The translations under genes and the position numbers were made by a program. Shown here one piece after another: positions 10,701 through 22,800 of a stretch of DNA of 64,000 nucleotides. Each line of letters opens with the position of its first letter. Positions within the stretch are counted from its first letter, which is position 1. The stretch comes from Mesaphorura yosii (taxonomy: Eukaryota > Arthropoda > Collembola > Poduromorpha > Tullbergiidae). The notes beneath the pieces are model-generated. The model ran no database searches, was not told the DNA's origin, and saw nothing but the letters and a program-made list of their open reading frames with translations. The stretch is taken from assembly GCA_009869945.1 (NCBI GenBank), contig WIXG01000198.1:1-64000 (forward strand), given 5' to 3'.

Positions 10701-13700
10701 ATTCGCGTCTTCCTTTGTCTATAATTATAATTATTGTTCGCGTACGTCCGATTAGGACGCAGTGATTACGAGCAAGCAAAGCGAGATTTGATGCGGTCGA
10801 GTCAGAGTCTCCGAGTGGAGATAAAGCCTACCTGGAGTCCAGTCCAGGTTGGCTCTTTGACTGGTAAGTGAAGAACAAGAATGATCTTTGAGCATGTTCA
10901 TGAATTACAGGCGAATAAAATATTCACAAAACTACGATTACGACGACTACGAATATGTAAAGTAGAAGAAAGACATGGTTTTTAAGATTCAACATGGCTC
11001 ATGCCAAGAGCTATGATTCTTTACTTGATTCTTGCTGTTGCTACAATTTACATGAACAAGAATTCGATTGTGTGGTCTTTTACAACCAGACAGAGCCAAA
11101 GGGTTCATGCCTCGTGGACGTGAAATGATCTTTGTGTGTAGGCAAAGCAATCATCATCATGTCAAATCTGTAATGTAATGTGGCTTGTCGACTCCAACCT
11201 CCTTCAAAGTCTGAGAATGTGGATGTGAATTAAGCAAGCAAGATTATCATATCAACAGACAGGTGAGGTGCATGTTTCACCAATTGGATTTGTGAGCCAA
11301 TTTATTGGTTTTTGTGTATCGCAATTGGCAATTATAATGATGATCTTATTCATCTGCGTCTTTCTAGTTTGGAGCCTGAATTCATTTTGTCCATCAATTC
11401 GCCTAATTATACACGAGACTCGACCGAGATTTATGTGACACTGATTTTTTATAGCTTTTTGACCAAAACTAAGCCACGCTCACATCATCGCTCTCGTAAT
11501 TAGAGGTAATGATAGGGGATTTAATTTCCAAAGAAGGCCTGAAATTGAAAGTCCACGCTGAGTTGAGTCAGTCTCAGCCGCCAAGCCACCGCCACCACAC
11601 ACGATAAGGTGCACCGCGTACCGCGTCGAACGCCAAGTACGGAACGGTGATGATGTACCCTGCTTGTCCCTGCAACTCATCATTCATCACTCATTCCGCG
11701 TTCAGAGAGCTGAGCTGATGATGAGAGCATAATGCATAACCGAGGAACCTCCTTTCAAATTACTTGAGTCTTGTAATGAATGTTGTGTGGGTGTCATTCA
11801 AGTCTCTGTGCTGCTGTGGCTGTCGACTCAAATCTTGGCTCGCTGGTAAAAGTGGCCTCTTTGATTGACGAACGAACAAAAGAAGAAAGTGATCAACGCA
11901 TCCATCAATACAAGACAATCAAGATCGCGATCGCAGACGTCGAGTTGGGTGCGGAAGAAGAGACGGCCGTTCCTTAAACAAACTCACAAACGGCAACGCA
12001 CACTTCTTAAATTATACAAGAAATTACTGACCGAAGAATGCGTACATTGTAATTTTGTTTTCGCGTGTTGTAATTTGGCTTTAGCACAGCGCAGGGCAGC
12101 GTAGGCGTTGGAATGAATGCAGTCATTTAGAAAGTGCATAAGAGGCTAACGCTGTACTTCAGCATAATTGCTATTACAAAATCTGAAGAACGATCTCTTA
12201 AATACGTCAATAATTTGTATCTGGTCTGTATCGGGAAGTGTATCGAATTGGAAATCTATGTCATACATTACGTTTTGCTGATTGGGCTGTACTTGAGTGG
12301 GCTCACTTTTGACTTTTGCATTGCGCAGTGCAAAGTACAGGAAACAATGATCACACTTTCGACCTGAGTACAATAATGTACAAGTACGGTGATTCATCAT
12401 TTCAACCTCTCCTCCTTGAACCACAACAATCCATCTCTTATCATGGACCACTTAACGAAAACAAGATCTGGATTAAATGTGCTTTGCCCTGAGATTGACA
12501 GCAACACACATCGCACATCGAAGAAAACAAGACGAAGTACATGTTGAAAATTCCTACCACATGCTATGAATAATAGATTGGAAGACGGCTATCATCAGTT
12601 TTCTTAACTGAACAACTGAATATTGAAATCGCTCAAAGCTCTTCGAATACAAATTCATGGCATGGGTGCTGAAGAACCAGACACTCCAGGGTGTTTCTCT
12701 CTCGCAGGTTGTAAAATTCATCGCATCGCAGCATTCCGAATATTCCCACAGCATTCACAACTCACAACAATCAGTCCGTGTATCTTATTGGTGACACCAG
12801 AATAAATGTAGCTGTCACTCACAAGGCTAAGAACACATAAAAATGTGCACAATATGAACAAGCAAGCCGATGCCATCGCAGAAAAGAAATGGTAAAAGCA
12901 ATGCCAGGCTCATGCTGTAGTTGTGGCATTGCATCCTTCTCGTTAGCGTTCGCTGGCAAAAATGCCCAAATATTTCAATGGCGAGTCGAATTCAGAAGTA
13001 AACATATGCTAACAATTGCTGAAATACAAACGCAGGCGATGTTTTTCTTTTTCCACATTTCGTGATCTTAAATTTGTCTCCCTCTGTACCGTACGCGCTA
13101 ACGCGATGCATTACACTTCATTTGCATTCATTTACCCGTTGTCTCAAGTCACACGCGAAACTCAGAGGCGAAGGAATTTCATTCAGATGTTTGCAGTCTG
13201 CACTGCAGCACAATTTTTCATGGCGCTTCTGCCTGCTCCGTGCGTTTCGAATGCCTGAACGCGTACTGTATCGAATTCCGGCATTGTGTCGACCTCGTTA
13301 ATTAGCATTGTGCGAAATCAGCCCACATGACACCGGAGCGAAGGAATTTCATACAAATTTAGCAATTCTGCACGCAAAATACGGACAACCAGCCACCAAT
13401 TGTACTCATTCTGAATTCCAATTCGAAAGAAGATGCTCTCGACTACTGCTTCTTGCGAGAGTGCAGAGCGCAATCGCGATGCAAGTGAACGCTAATATTT
13501 CTCTCCGTACGCAATTATTTACAGCCATGAGAGAGGGAGAAAGACAGGGGCTGAGTTATTTATTGAGATTAAGTTTGCTTAGCCTAAGAATAATAATCAG
13601 CAAGAGTGCAGTGCAGCGGGAGTGGAAGCAAAAAATGTGAATTTAACCAATTTTGTACAAGTCACGTATCTTATTCAAAACTAAATTACATGTACAGCGC

Positions 13701-14860
13701 GCAAAAAGAAGATATACTTTGCCTTTGCTCATATGAATACGAGTACGAGTGTGGTATTAGTGCCGTATGAGATCAGGATAACGATGATTTCAGTCTGATT
13801 ATGTTTAGCAGGTAAGCAACGTACTAAAATGTTCTGTATTGATTATCCATCCCAGATTTCATTTCTCCTTGCGATTATCTTGAACCAAACACCTCGCAAC
13901 GAACGAAGAAGTTTGTTTACTCACTTCTATTATGTAACCATTGCCATCGCGGCTTTATCAGTGCTGGTCGCGTATTAGTGTGGAATTTATGCGGTTCACG
14001 TTTTCGTACTATAAGTCAAGTCACCATAATAAAAGTCAGGCCAGGCAATAATATCGAAAACCTGATTACATCCTACATGCTACAAGTCACTTTAAAACGC
14101 GTTCGTGGTCGGCCTTTTGGTCGGTGCATCCTGAACTCGGCTCGCTCTTCATGTGCAAATTCTTTCATTCAGGATTCTCACAAATAAAACGTGAATCTTG
14201 TATTTTGTATTGTACATGTGCTCGATGCAATTTGCAGTTACTATTCACCATTCGCTAAATTCCTTTCTCATTGTTGTTGTTTGGCTGCTCATGTTCCCGG
14301 ACCTCTTCCGAATACTGCACATGAGAGATGAGATCACATATCACACTCGCTGTTTGCGTGATAAAATTCTCATAGGCAGGAACTCATTTGTTATGAATAC
14401 ACTCACAAATTAGACTAATTACTATCCATACCAGTACAGAATGCGAATAAAGCGAATAAGGCACATTTTACGTGAAGAATTTAAATCTTCGTCCTTGCCT
14501 TGCAAATATTCCGACAAGGGATGACGAAGACGAAGAATGCTACTGTAAGAAATTCGATCCTAATCCTTTGCTACCTGCTGCATAAAGATGTCCTCTCAAC
14601 AAAAGCCACAATGAATTAGCACAAATTTAAATTCACCCCAGACAGGCACAAACTTGAGACGAGCATTGAAAGAAGAAGTTGCGACTGTAGTGTAAATAGT
14701 AAAGAGCAAAATGACTTGAGAATGTAGCGAATATGACAAATTAAACTGCCAACGAGTTTGTAATATAAGTAAGTCCGATTCAAGCTTTACAAGAGGAAAT
14801 ATGCGGAGACATTACGAATGACATTCTAAGGAAAGTGTCCAACAAAAGATATTTACCAAA

Positions 14861-14914
14861 CAGTAGACAGACAGCAGACAGTGGCTTGACTAGCTGCAAG
14901 CAGAAAGCAGACAG
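14861..14914. repeat. CAGACAG-rich imperfect repeat
   Basis: Several copies of AGACAG/CAGACAG within 54 bases, interrupted by unrelated sequence. Simple-sequence expansion, intronic. Confidence 0.7.
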
Positions 14915-16444
14915 ATCAAAATTTTAAATAGTCATTTGACAAGAGTCAAGATATGAGATTATGCGTGCTTTATGAAATTATTATCTAAATCTCTCTCATC
15001 ATCTTCAATGTCAGGTACACAGCGTAAATTGTAAATATACTTGTAAAATATTTGTGTTCTGAACGGAGGACGCTTGCAATGCAAGATTATTGCCCGTCAG
15101 AAACTGGCTTTAATCCTCCGTATCGAATCGAGAAGACGACAATGCAAATGTACTTATGCAATGGCAACGGCGAGGCTTTCGCCGGTCGTCAGAGACATTC
15201 CACAACAAAATGCAAAACGCGCAGCTATTTATAAGTACAATCTTTAAGCCACTGCCATTGCCATGTTATGATGTTATGATTATTGTGCGATGAAGAATGG
15301 ATAGGAACATCGTGGCAGTGGCAATGAATGATGAGATCTACATTCAAGCAGGGGAAGTTGAGAACGGAAATGTTCAAGATGGTCTGCGGAAAGTAAACTC
15401 GGCCGAGTCGCCTTATATTATCCTTTCTCAAATGCGGGTACGGGTATCGAGACTTTGTGATGCTGAATATCATTTTCACCCTCGCTTTTGTATCCGGAGC
15501 TTGTGTTTCTGCGAAAAGTGAAGCTAAATCTCATGTGCCGCAAGGCTCCATAGCTCTTTTGAAAAATAGTGCCGAAGATTAAAAATAGTTCTTTCGTACT
15601 GCATGCATAAATAATATCAATAATTTGTGCTCATTGACAACTGACAAAAGAGTTGAGCACTGCCACATGCCCTTCGCGTCATCTGAACCGAGTGCGCTCT
15701 GTCGTTGAAACTGAATCGGCATTTGAATGAAAATGTAAACATGGTATTCCAACTATAATCACAGGTTTACAATGCAACGTAATGTACCAAAACTATTCTC
15801 GGAACAAATTTTATGTGCTGAGATGTTCCAGGCATGTTCAAATCCTCAGTTACGCCCATTCAAAGTCAGTTTTGGCAATGACATTGAAATTAACCTGGAA
15901 TTGTATCGATTGAGACTAGAAATCGAAAACATGAGGGAACTACAAATGTGATATGCACCGGCACCTTTTTCAATAAACTTCGAATGGAATCATACGAATT
16001 GCATAAGCATGATAACCAGATCGGATCTCTGGCAGTCTGAGCTGAGAAAATGAAGGACTTCGATGACTCCGAACGTTTGCACTTGAAATCATCCCTGCTC
16101 GAGCTGGTTATGGCTTCATTGTGGACTTGTGGTAGAGAGAATGCACATGATCTCAGTTTCATTACCGCACAGAATGAAGGATGCAAAATGAAAACAAATA
16201 TGGCCACATATGTTTAAAAATGCGGCTGCAGGGCTATGCTTCACTGTCTATCACAGATTGGGAAATTAATCAGGGATGAACCGCGGGGATCACATCCCAA
16301 TTAGTGAGGAACTAAGGACCTAAGACCTTATGATGTTACCCTCCTCATTACTAATTAGAATAAAAAAGCAAGAGTGAACAGCGATCAGCAGATGTGTTGT
16401 AACATGTAACAAGATCATAAATTAAGGCATGGACATGGACTCAC

Positions 16445-16826
16445 TTTTTCCACGAAAAACATCTGGTGGGATATGTTTTAGCATGGCAATCTCGTTCGAC
16501 ACAGTTGAACCAAAGCCTGAGCCCGACGATGACGTTGTCGCAGACGCTGGCTGATTCGATGGAAGGTAGGGAACGACGGCATTGGCGAACGCGTTACCGT
16601 CTCTGACGTGACTGGAGCTGGTGCCCAGGAAGTACGAACTGGTTGTGGAGCCAGCCGATAAGGATGACTTATGCGATCGTGGCTGGCCATTGACTACGCG
16701 TAGATTTGTTGCACTGCTCGCGAGGAGGAATGAGATGACAAGAAGCACCAACTCAACACAAGAGAAGACTTTCATCACAGATTCTTTCACTGATGTCATT
16801 CTTCCCGGCGACGCCACGACGACCAT
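16445..16826 (-). CDS. Egfr: Egfr proximal alternative first exon (signal peptide plus Ser-rich leader)
   Basis: This encodes 127 residues plus one base. A start at 16826 gives MVVVASPGRMTSVKESV ahead of the hydrophobic segment. Internal ATGs at 16799 and 16775 are alternatives; the last starts MKVFSCVELVLLVISFLLAS, a textbook signal peptide. TTG at 16835 is not needed. After likely cleavage near ASSA there is a leader of about 90 residues rich in Ser, Thr, Gly and Pro (SSLSAGSTTSSYFLGTSSSH, ATTSSSGSGFGSTVS), then LKHIPPDVFRGK. The donor AAAA|GTGAGT leaves phase 1, so splicing to common exon 1 gives FRGK-ICIGT. This closely resembles the VKGK-ICIGT junction that I recall for one Drosophila isoform. 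Confidence 0.87.
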
Positions 16827-16831
16827 GTCGA

Positions 16832-16840
16832 TCAAGCCAT
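16832..16840 (-). promoter_or_regulatory. Three-codon uORF upstream of proximal Egfr start
   Basis: ATG GCT TGA lies 5 nt upstream of the ATG at 16826 and in a different frame. If transcribed, ribosomes would have to leak past it or reinitiate. It would favour the internal ATGs at 16799 or 16775. Confidence 0.5.
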
Positions 16841-16850
16841 GAGAGCGCTT

Positions 16851-16881
16851 GACTGATTCGCAGTTTTTGCTATTGCACGTG
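16851..16881 (-). promoter_or_regulatory. Possible initiator and E-box upstream of proximal first exon
   Basis: TCAGTC (16856-16851, minus strand) matches the arthropod initiator consensus TCAGTY and would start transcription about 28 nt before the first ATG. A CACGTG E-box lies at 16876-16881. I see no TATA box at the right distance. These are motif matches only. Confidence 0.25.
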
Positions 16882-19800
16882 AAATCTTGAAACTTGCAGT
16901 TTTGGTGTGGAATTCTTCTTTGGGGATGCTTTAAGAATTTGGAGTTTATGGTGCCAAGTACTTTAATATTGTGGCTTATTGCTTGAATACGAGACTACCA
17001 CAAAAGAGTTACATTTATGTAATTTTTGTTGTGTCATTCAAGGATTGCATGAGAATTTTAGTTTTTTCCTTTGTACTCTAAATCATAATTTTGATAATGG
17101 AAACTCTCTTTACTACGTTACAAAGTGACTTTAGTGAATGAAAGGAGTTTTGGTTGTAGCTTATCTTATAGAAAATGAGAATGTTTACTGAAAAAGCATT
17201 CGAACGCCGTGATGCTGCTGATTGCTGAAGGTTCTCACAACTTGATCTTCAAGACGAAGACGTTGACGACTTCATTCGGCAATGCGATTCGGAAATGAAA
17301 AGATTTTTTTGATATCAAAGTTATTAGTGATCCTGTAATTCTGCTTCTGCTTTTGTACCTCAGAATAATTATTGTTTTGTTGCGTTTCTTTTGCGGGCCG
17401 GGTGTACTGTGAGGATCTTGAATGATAAATCTAGGTTCACAGGTGCTCGTGTGTTGGTTGCGTTTGCGTTGAGTTAAGCGTATTCGAGAGATCTTCAGAT
17501 GGTCGGTTGTTGGTCGTTCCCATGCGCGATGCGCCTTGAATCTTGGGAGGTTAAATTATTGGGAGTTGAAACAATTTCTGCGCTAATAATTTGTTTCTCC
17601 AAACTTGTAATTTGGATTTTTCGATTTATTTTCTCAACATCCCGGTCTCGTCTTCTCACATTGACAGCAAGCAGCACCAGCAGAGAAATGAGATGATGAC
17701 GATGATTCTCGTGTTGTGGTTTCTCGAGTTTGATGCTTGATTGTTATTGTTTATAATTTCTTCCTTATAAGTAGACACAGGACGCAGACGAGTTGGTTAG
17801 TTAATAATTCTCCAGCAGCAGCAGCAGGCAAGAGACTCGACGACTCAGACTCCTTTTGGATTTGCTGGCACCACGAACGTCTTGCGCATGTGAAATGGAT
17901 ACTTTCCACTTTTTATTGTTGCGCAACGAATTCTCGATTCTCCAGAAAGGCAAGACTCGGGTCTCGAGTTCAATGCTCAAAAAGCTGTGTAACCTGACTG
18001 CAGTTGCAATCACGTGTTAATATGCGGCAGTACCACCATGGACAACGAGGAACCACTACGATTACAATAAGGACGGCATTCCATGATATAAAATTGATGC
18101 TCTCACTTTGCCAGATGCACGATTATTGCAACACACGTAAGTCCATTTCAAGTTTGTGATTCAGCGTCTTGCAAGATCATAATTGCTTTTGCTGGTTCAC
18201 CTCAAATTGCTGGTCGGTGACGGCGCGGCGATCTCCGTTTCGTTGTTTTCTTGGCACTTGGCTCAGGCTCAGTCTGGTCCGAAGTACACTAAAGCGAGGA
18301 GCACTTTACCCGAATTCTATATTTGAGAAAAATAACATGGCGGAATTACAAAAATGCACTGCGACGACGCGATATGCGGTCATGCTGATCAAGATTGGAA
18401 TTTATCCAGGCACGAGGCATCACAAATCACAGTCTGTTGTAATGCGATGGGGAAGTGTTTTGGTGGTGCTCGCACGGAATAAAATGACATAAATCACACG
18501 AATTATTCTCAGGAAATCAACATGTGGTTAAATTCATCGGTCTTTCACAAGACAGGGGGATAAATCCAAAAGGCTGAATATGAAGCGCTTGGTATTTGAC
18601 ATTTGACACAGTCACAGCCACAGTCGTCCTTTCCTTTGTCTACATTGTACATGTATGAAGCCGATGAAAGTAAACTACAACCCGGGTAAGATTCAGAGAT
18701 TCAGCAACAAGTGAATCGTGAACAAAAACTTTGTGAATTGTATATGTACACATGCACGCAGGTAACAGGCAACAGGTGAGGTGGTGCGTAGTTACCTGAC
18801 GAGTGCAAATTAAGGACTGACTGCTTGATTGCTGCTGAAGAGGTTCATAAAGCAAGAGTGCGTGTATTGTCAAGAGACAAGATTAGTGGAGAGGTTTCAA
18901 AGTCGTTTCCCCGTACGTACGAGTAGAAGATGTATACGCTTTCCCCTCAGCGCAGCGGCGAGAGAACAGCGAACAGGTGAGGTACGATTACGAGCAGAGT
19001 ATTGTTGAAAACAGTTTTGTTAATACCATTTCATATTGTGTGCTGGCATCGGGCATAGCCGTGCCAAATGCAATGCTGAGATTGCATCCTGGGGTTGTAT
19101 ACTATTATTATTTACCGTGGCTCATCACAAAATAGTAGTAACCACAATGCATAGAGATGCATCGGAAAGCAGATTCAAGATCATGAGAAGATGAGATGAA
19201 GCCTTTCTGTCGCTGCATTGCACTGGCCACATCGCGGCTTATTAATCACCGTGGGCCCTGCCTCGTATGCGGCTCAGCGTAGGTAAGAAAAGGAGCTGAA
19301 GTTGAAGGAATGCATACCTCAAAGGCATTTCTCTGACAAAAAATCTTATGTCTTGTAGTCTTTAGCCTTGTCTTAGGCGTGCATGTATTCTTGGCCAGGG
19401 ATAAATTGCATTGAAGCAGCAGCTCAAACGGCTACGGCGCAAAGCAAGATTTAAGTGATAAAAATCGCTGTGAAGATCATCTTGCATTACACTGCACGCA
19501 AGACAGCCGACTGGACCACGAATCTGCAGTATATCGTCTGGTCCTGACCGTATAAATAACTTGGTCCTGGTCCTGAAACAAGGGTTTCATGAGTTTCATC
19601 TCGAGCCCAACCTCAGATCTCAACGGATGCTTATACTTATCATAACTTATGCTTTCTATGTCAATAATAACACTACTGCTTCAAATTCCTCTGCCTACAC
19701 GAATCCGAAGATTACACAGTATGGTGGATTGCTGACTAATTGAAAGAAACTGAAAGACTTGTACCTTGCTAAGTTTTAATTTGTAATTTAATATTCGCAC

Positions 19801-22800
19801 ATTTCTTTGCCAGGCGCAAAAGTAACTTGAATGCCTTTGGCTTGCCTTGCAAGGCAACGAAGAACGAATGGAATTCCAATGCCAAGAATTTGAAAAACTC
19901 GGCTGACTAAGCAGCCTGTGATAATTGCTCGAGCTCTTCGTTTTGCATGAAAATTTAGTTTGAAATAAAGTGTCAGTGCATCTGCTGCCACTACCTTTGC
20001 CACTGTTCCTGCCTTTAGTCAGTGTTAAGCAAAAGAATTTTCACTCTACACAAAGTGAATTTAAGAATGTGAATCTTGAACATGGTCGTTGGGAGTGAGT
20101 TAATAGAATGGGCAGTGGACACGAACACGACGCAAAATGTGAAATGGAAGAATCACAGTAATTAATGGGCTTTAATAATCTTTGCCATAAATTCGTGCTT
20201 GCTCATTCTCATACCAAAGTCAACTCTTTCTCTATAAGCAAGGATTTGGTCTTGTTTTTTGCTCATCATTACCAATAACTTGAGATTAAGGAAACTAGCA
20301 GCGAAGAAAAGGCCTATTGTAATGGCACATTGTTGTGTGATGTGCCAACCAGCAATAAAATATGTTTCTGCTGCATTTTTTCATTTACCTCACATACTTA
20401 ATGGGAATGGCAGCCGGTAAATACCGCGCGCTGCTGCATCACCATCAAAGGAATCTGCTGCTCGAGAGTGTTTAGCGAGTAAATGTGTTAAGGACAAGCC
20501 ACGTCTCGAATCCATCAATAATGTGAACCGTGAGCCGTGCAATTTTAAACAAGAAAGTCAGCGAAACCGCATTCTTGAGAAAACATCGACGGTAAGTCAC
20601 TTTGCCTGCCTACTTTCAGCAAACCTGGCTAATAATCAAGCTAATTTTCCCGGTACAAAGTTTACGAGCTTTGGTTTCGCATTCGCCATCCGCACAGACG
20701 ACTCAAAGCAGGGAAAGATGAGCTTTAGTGTTCACATTAGTGGAGATCACATAAATCAAGTGTGCATGCGCGTTATCTGCCCATTTGCTTCTTTAATAGC
20801 CCTGGTAAATTTAAATTCGAAGCCAGCCCAAATTCCACTAATTGATAATTTTTGTGTGCACAAGCTTTTGTCTCGAGCCAGGCTGCCAAGAATTTATGTA
20901 TTCTGGTGGCTGACGAGAATTTTCCTTAAATCTGTACGCTTGCCCCGTGCCACCAACGAAATGAATGAAAGACGGCATCAGTGATTGGTGGCCTCAGTGC
21001 CTTACGGTCGTTGTCATCCCGCAGACGTGGACAACCAAACGATCATTTCAAGCTTCGCAATGGGCATTGACAGCCTGACACGTACAATTTGGTTGCTCGT
21101 CGTTTCGAGTTACAATAAAATCACATTCATTTGGCAATTTAAAAAGACAAGTTTGTTGTTCTTGTACAGGCATTTAACGCGATCTGCGAACCAGCTAACG
21201 GGCAGGAGCAGGAGTGTTGAAGAATCATAAAATGTTGTCAAATTCCTTTCATTTAAAAAAACTAATCAAACTTGATTACTACATACTTCTATCATATCAT
21301 ATCATAATTTGACTTCTAGAACCACTTACTACTCGGATCAGAACTGGCATGGCACCAGTCAACTCCAAGTACGGATATTGTTAAGATCCTCATACTCTCC
21401 CGCGCAATACGCATTCTTTCACCTTGCTGGGCTGCCGCTGCCGCCGGTCGCTCGCAGTCAGACTTCTCTCAAGCCAACAATCGATAACAAGGTGAATAAA
21501 TTAAGAGAAAGGCGGAGTTCAGCCACAAGTGAGGAATTCTTCATTCCCTTCTTCGCAAAAAGGAAAAATCGCCTTCCCCACCAATAGTAATTATTATTGT
21601 AATGATATCATGCCTCATCTTTCTAAATTATTCGGATCTCGGGTAAAGGCACAACACAATTGCTGCTGCCTGGCATTGACATTTATCATTCTAGAAAAAC
21701 CTGTATTAAATGCTTAATGCAAACTGCTCGCTCGTTTAGCATGCTCGTTCACTCTGACTTGATTCAGATTTATAATTTTAAATTTTATTGCAAATGACAC
21801 TTTCTTAACCCTTCTTCAACTGGAAAATAACAAAACACTGCTATAACATGACAGAGCAAGACCTCGCACAAAAGTCAAGGCTATGGAGGACGACTTCGGC
21901 CCACGAGTTCGTTGGGTGCGAGCAGGTAAGTAAATTAAGACAAGAATACGCAAAAAAAATGTAAGTGTTTGTGTGTATCACTCACTCCTTAATGTTGTTG
22001 TTTTGCCGCGACCGCATCCGCGGCTATGGCTAATAATAATGATGATGATCACGTTTATTGAATCCAAGATCAGAACATCCCACCACGGCATACGTCATGG
22101 CGGCACGGATTTTGTAGTATTACCAAATAAAGCATGCCCGAGTTCTCGTTGTCGTGCCAAAGATATCGATGGTTAAAAAGAAAATGACAAATACTAATTT
22201 GTTACTTCAAGAATTAATTGCGCCTAATGAAGACGAAAATCATAGTACGCATTACGCATACGCGCGCTAACACGACCACGGCAAGGCAAAGAAGGTAAGA
22301 ACGAATTGAAGAAGCCCAGTCACAAAATGTATCTCGAGGCACAGCACAGCCAAAAGTAATTTCAGACATGCGATGCCGATTGCCTATGCCTATGCCAATG
22401 CCGTGCTGCTTTTATTGCAATAATTGAGATTTTATAAATGCGAAATGATAAATTTTACGAGAAACATTATTATGATATTATCTGTCATTAATTTATTCAT
22501 CATCGCTCATCCTTTCGCTGTTCCTTGCATCTCAATTACATGTTATCAACTTATCATTCGATTCGCATGGCAAAAATAAGTTGCGCGCTGTGCGTTGTGC
22601 ATGCAATAACGAAAATAATTACAGTACTTGGCAGCGGCAGCAGCAGGTAGTTACAAGGTACAAGTCAAGTCCATTAGAATTGTGCAGTGCATTCGAATTT
22701 TTATCATTTCATTGACTCTGCTGTAAAACGAAAAAATACAAGATTCACAATTTCCTCCGCAAAAGCTGTGCGGGATGAAATATGTGGGAACACGAGCATG

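Larger units (their letters stand above)
5886..16444 (-). other. Egfr: Egfr intron between proximal first exon and common exon 1
   Basis: This 10.6-kb intron is AT-rich, with scattered CAT/ATG and GCA triplet clusters (for example CATCATCATCATC at 7722-7734) and a CAGACAG-rich patch at 14861-14914. Its open frames are short, mostly under 110 codons, and have no recognisable domain. I see no transposase, reverse transcriptase, tRNA or rRNA. It could hold regulatory sequence, but nothing in the sequence proves that. Confidence 0.8.

Noticed and set aside
20523..20984. 153-codon plus-strand ORF
   Set aside because: No recognisable motif, surrounded by equally random frames, and within the size range chance can give.
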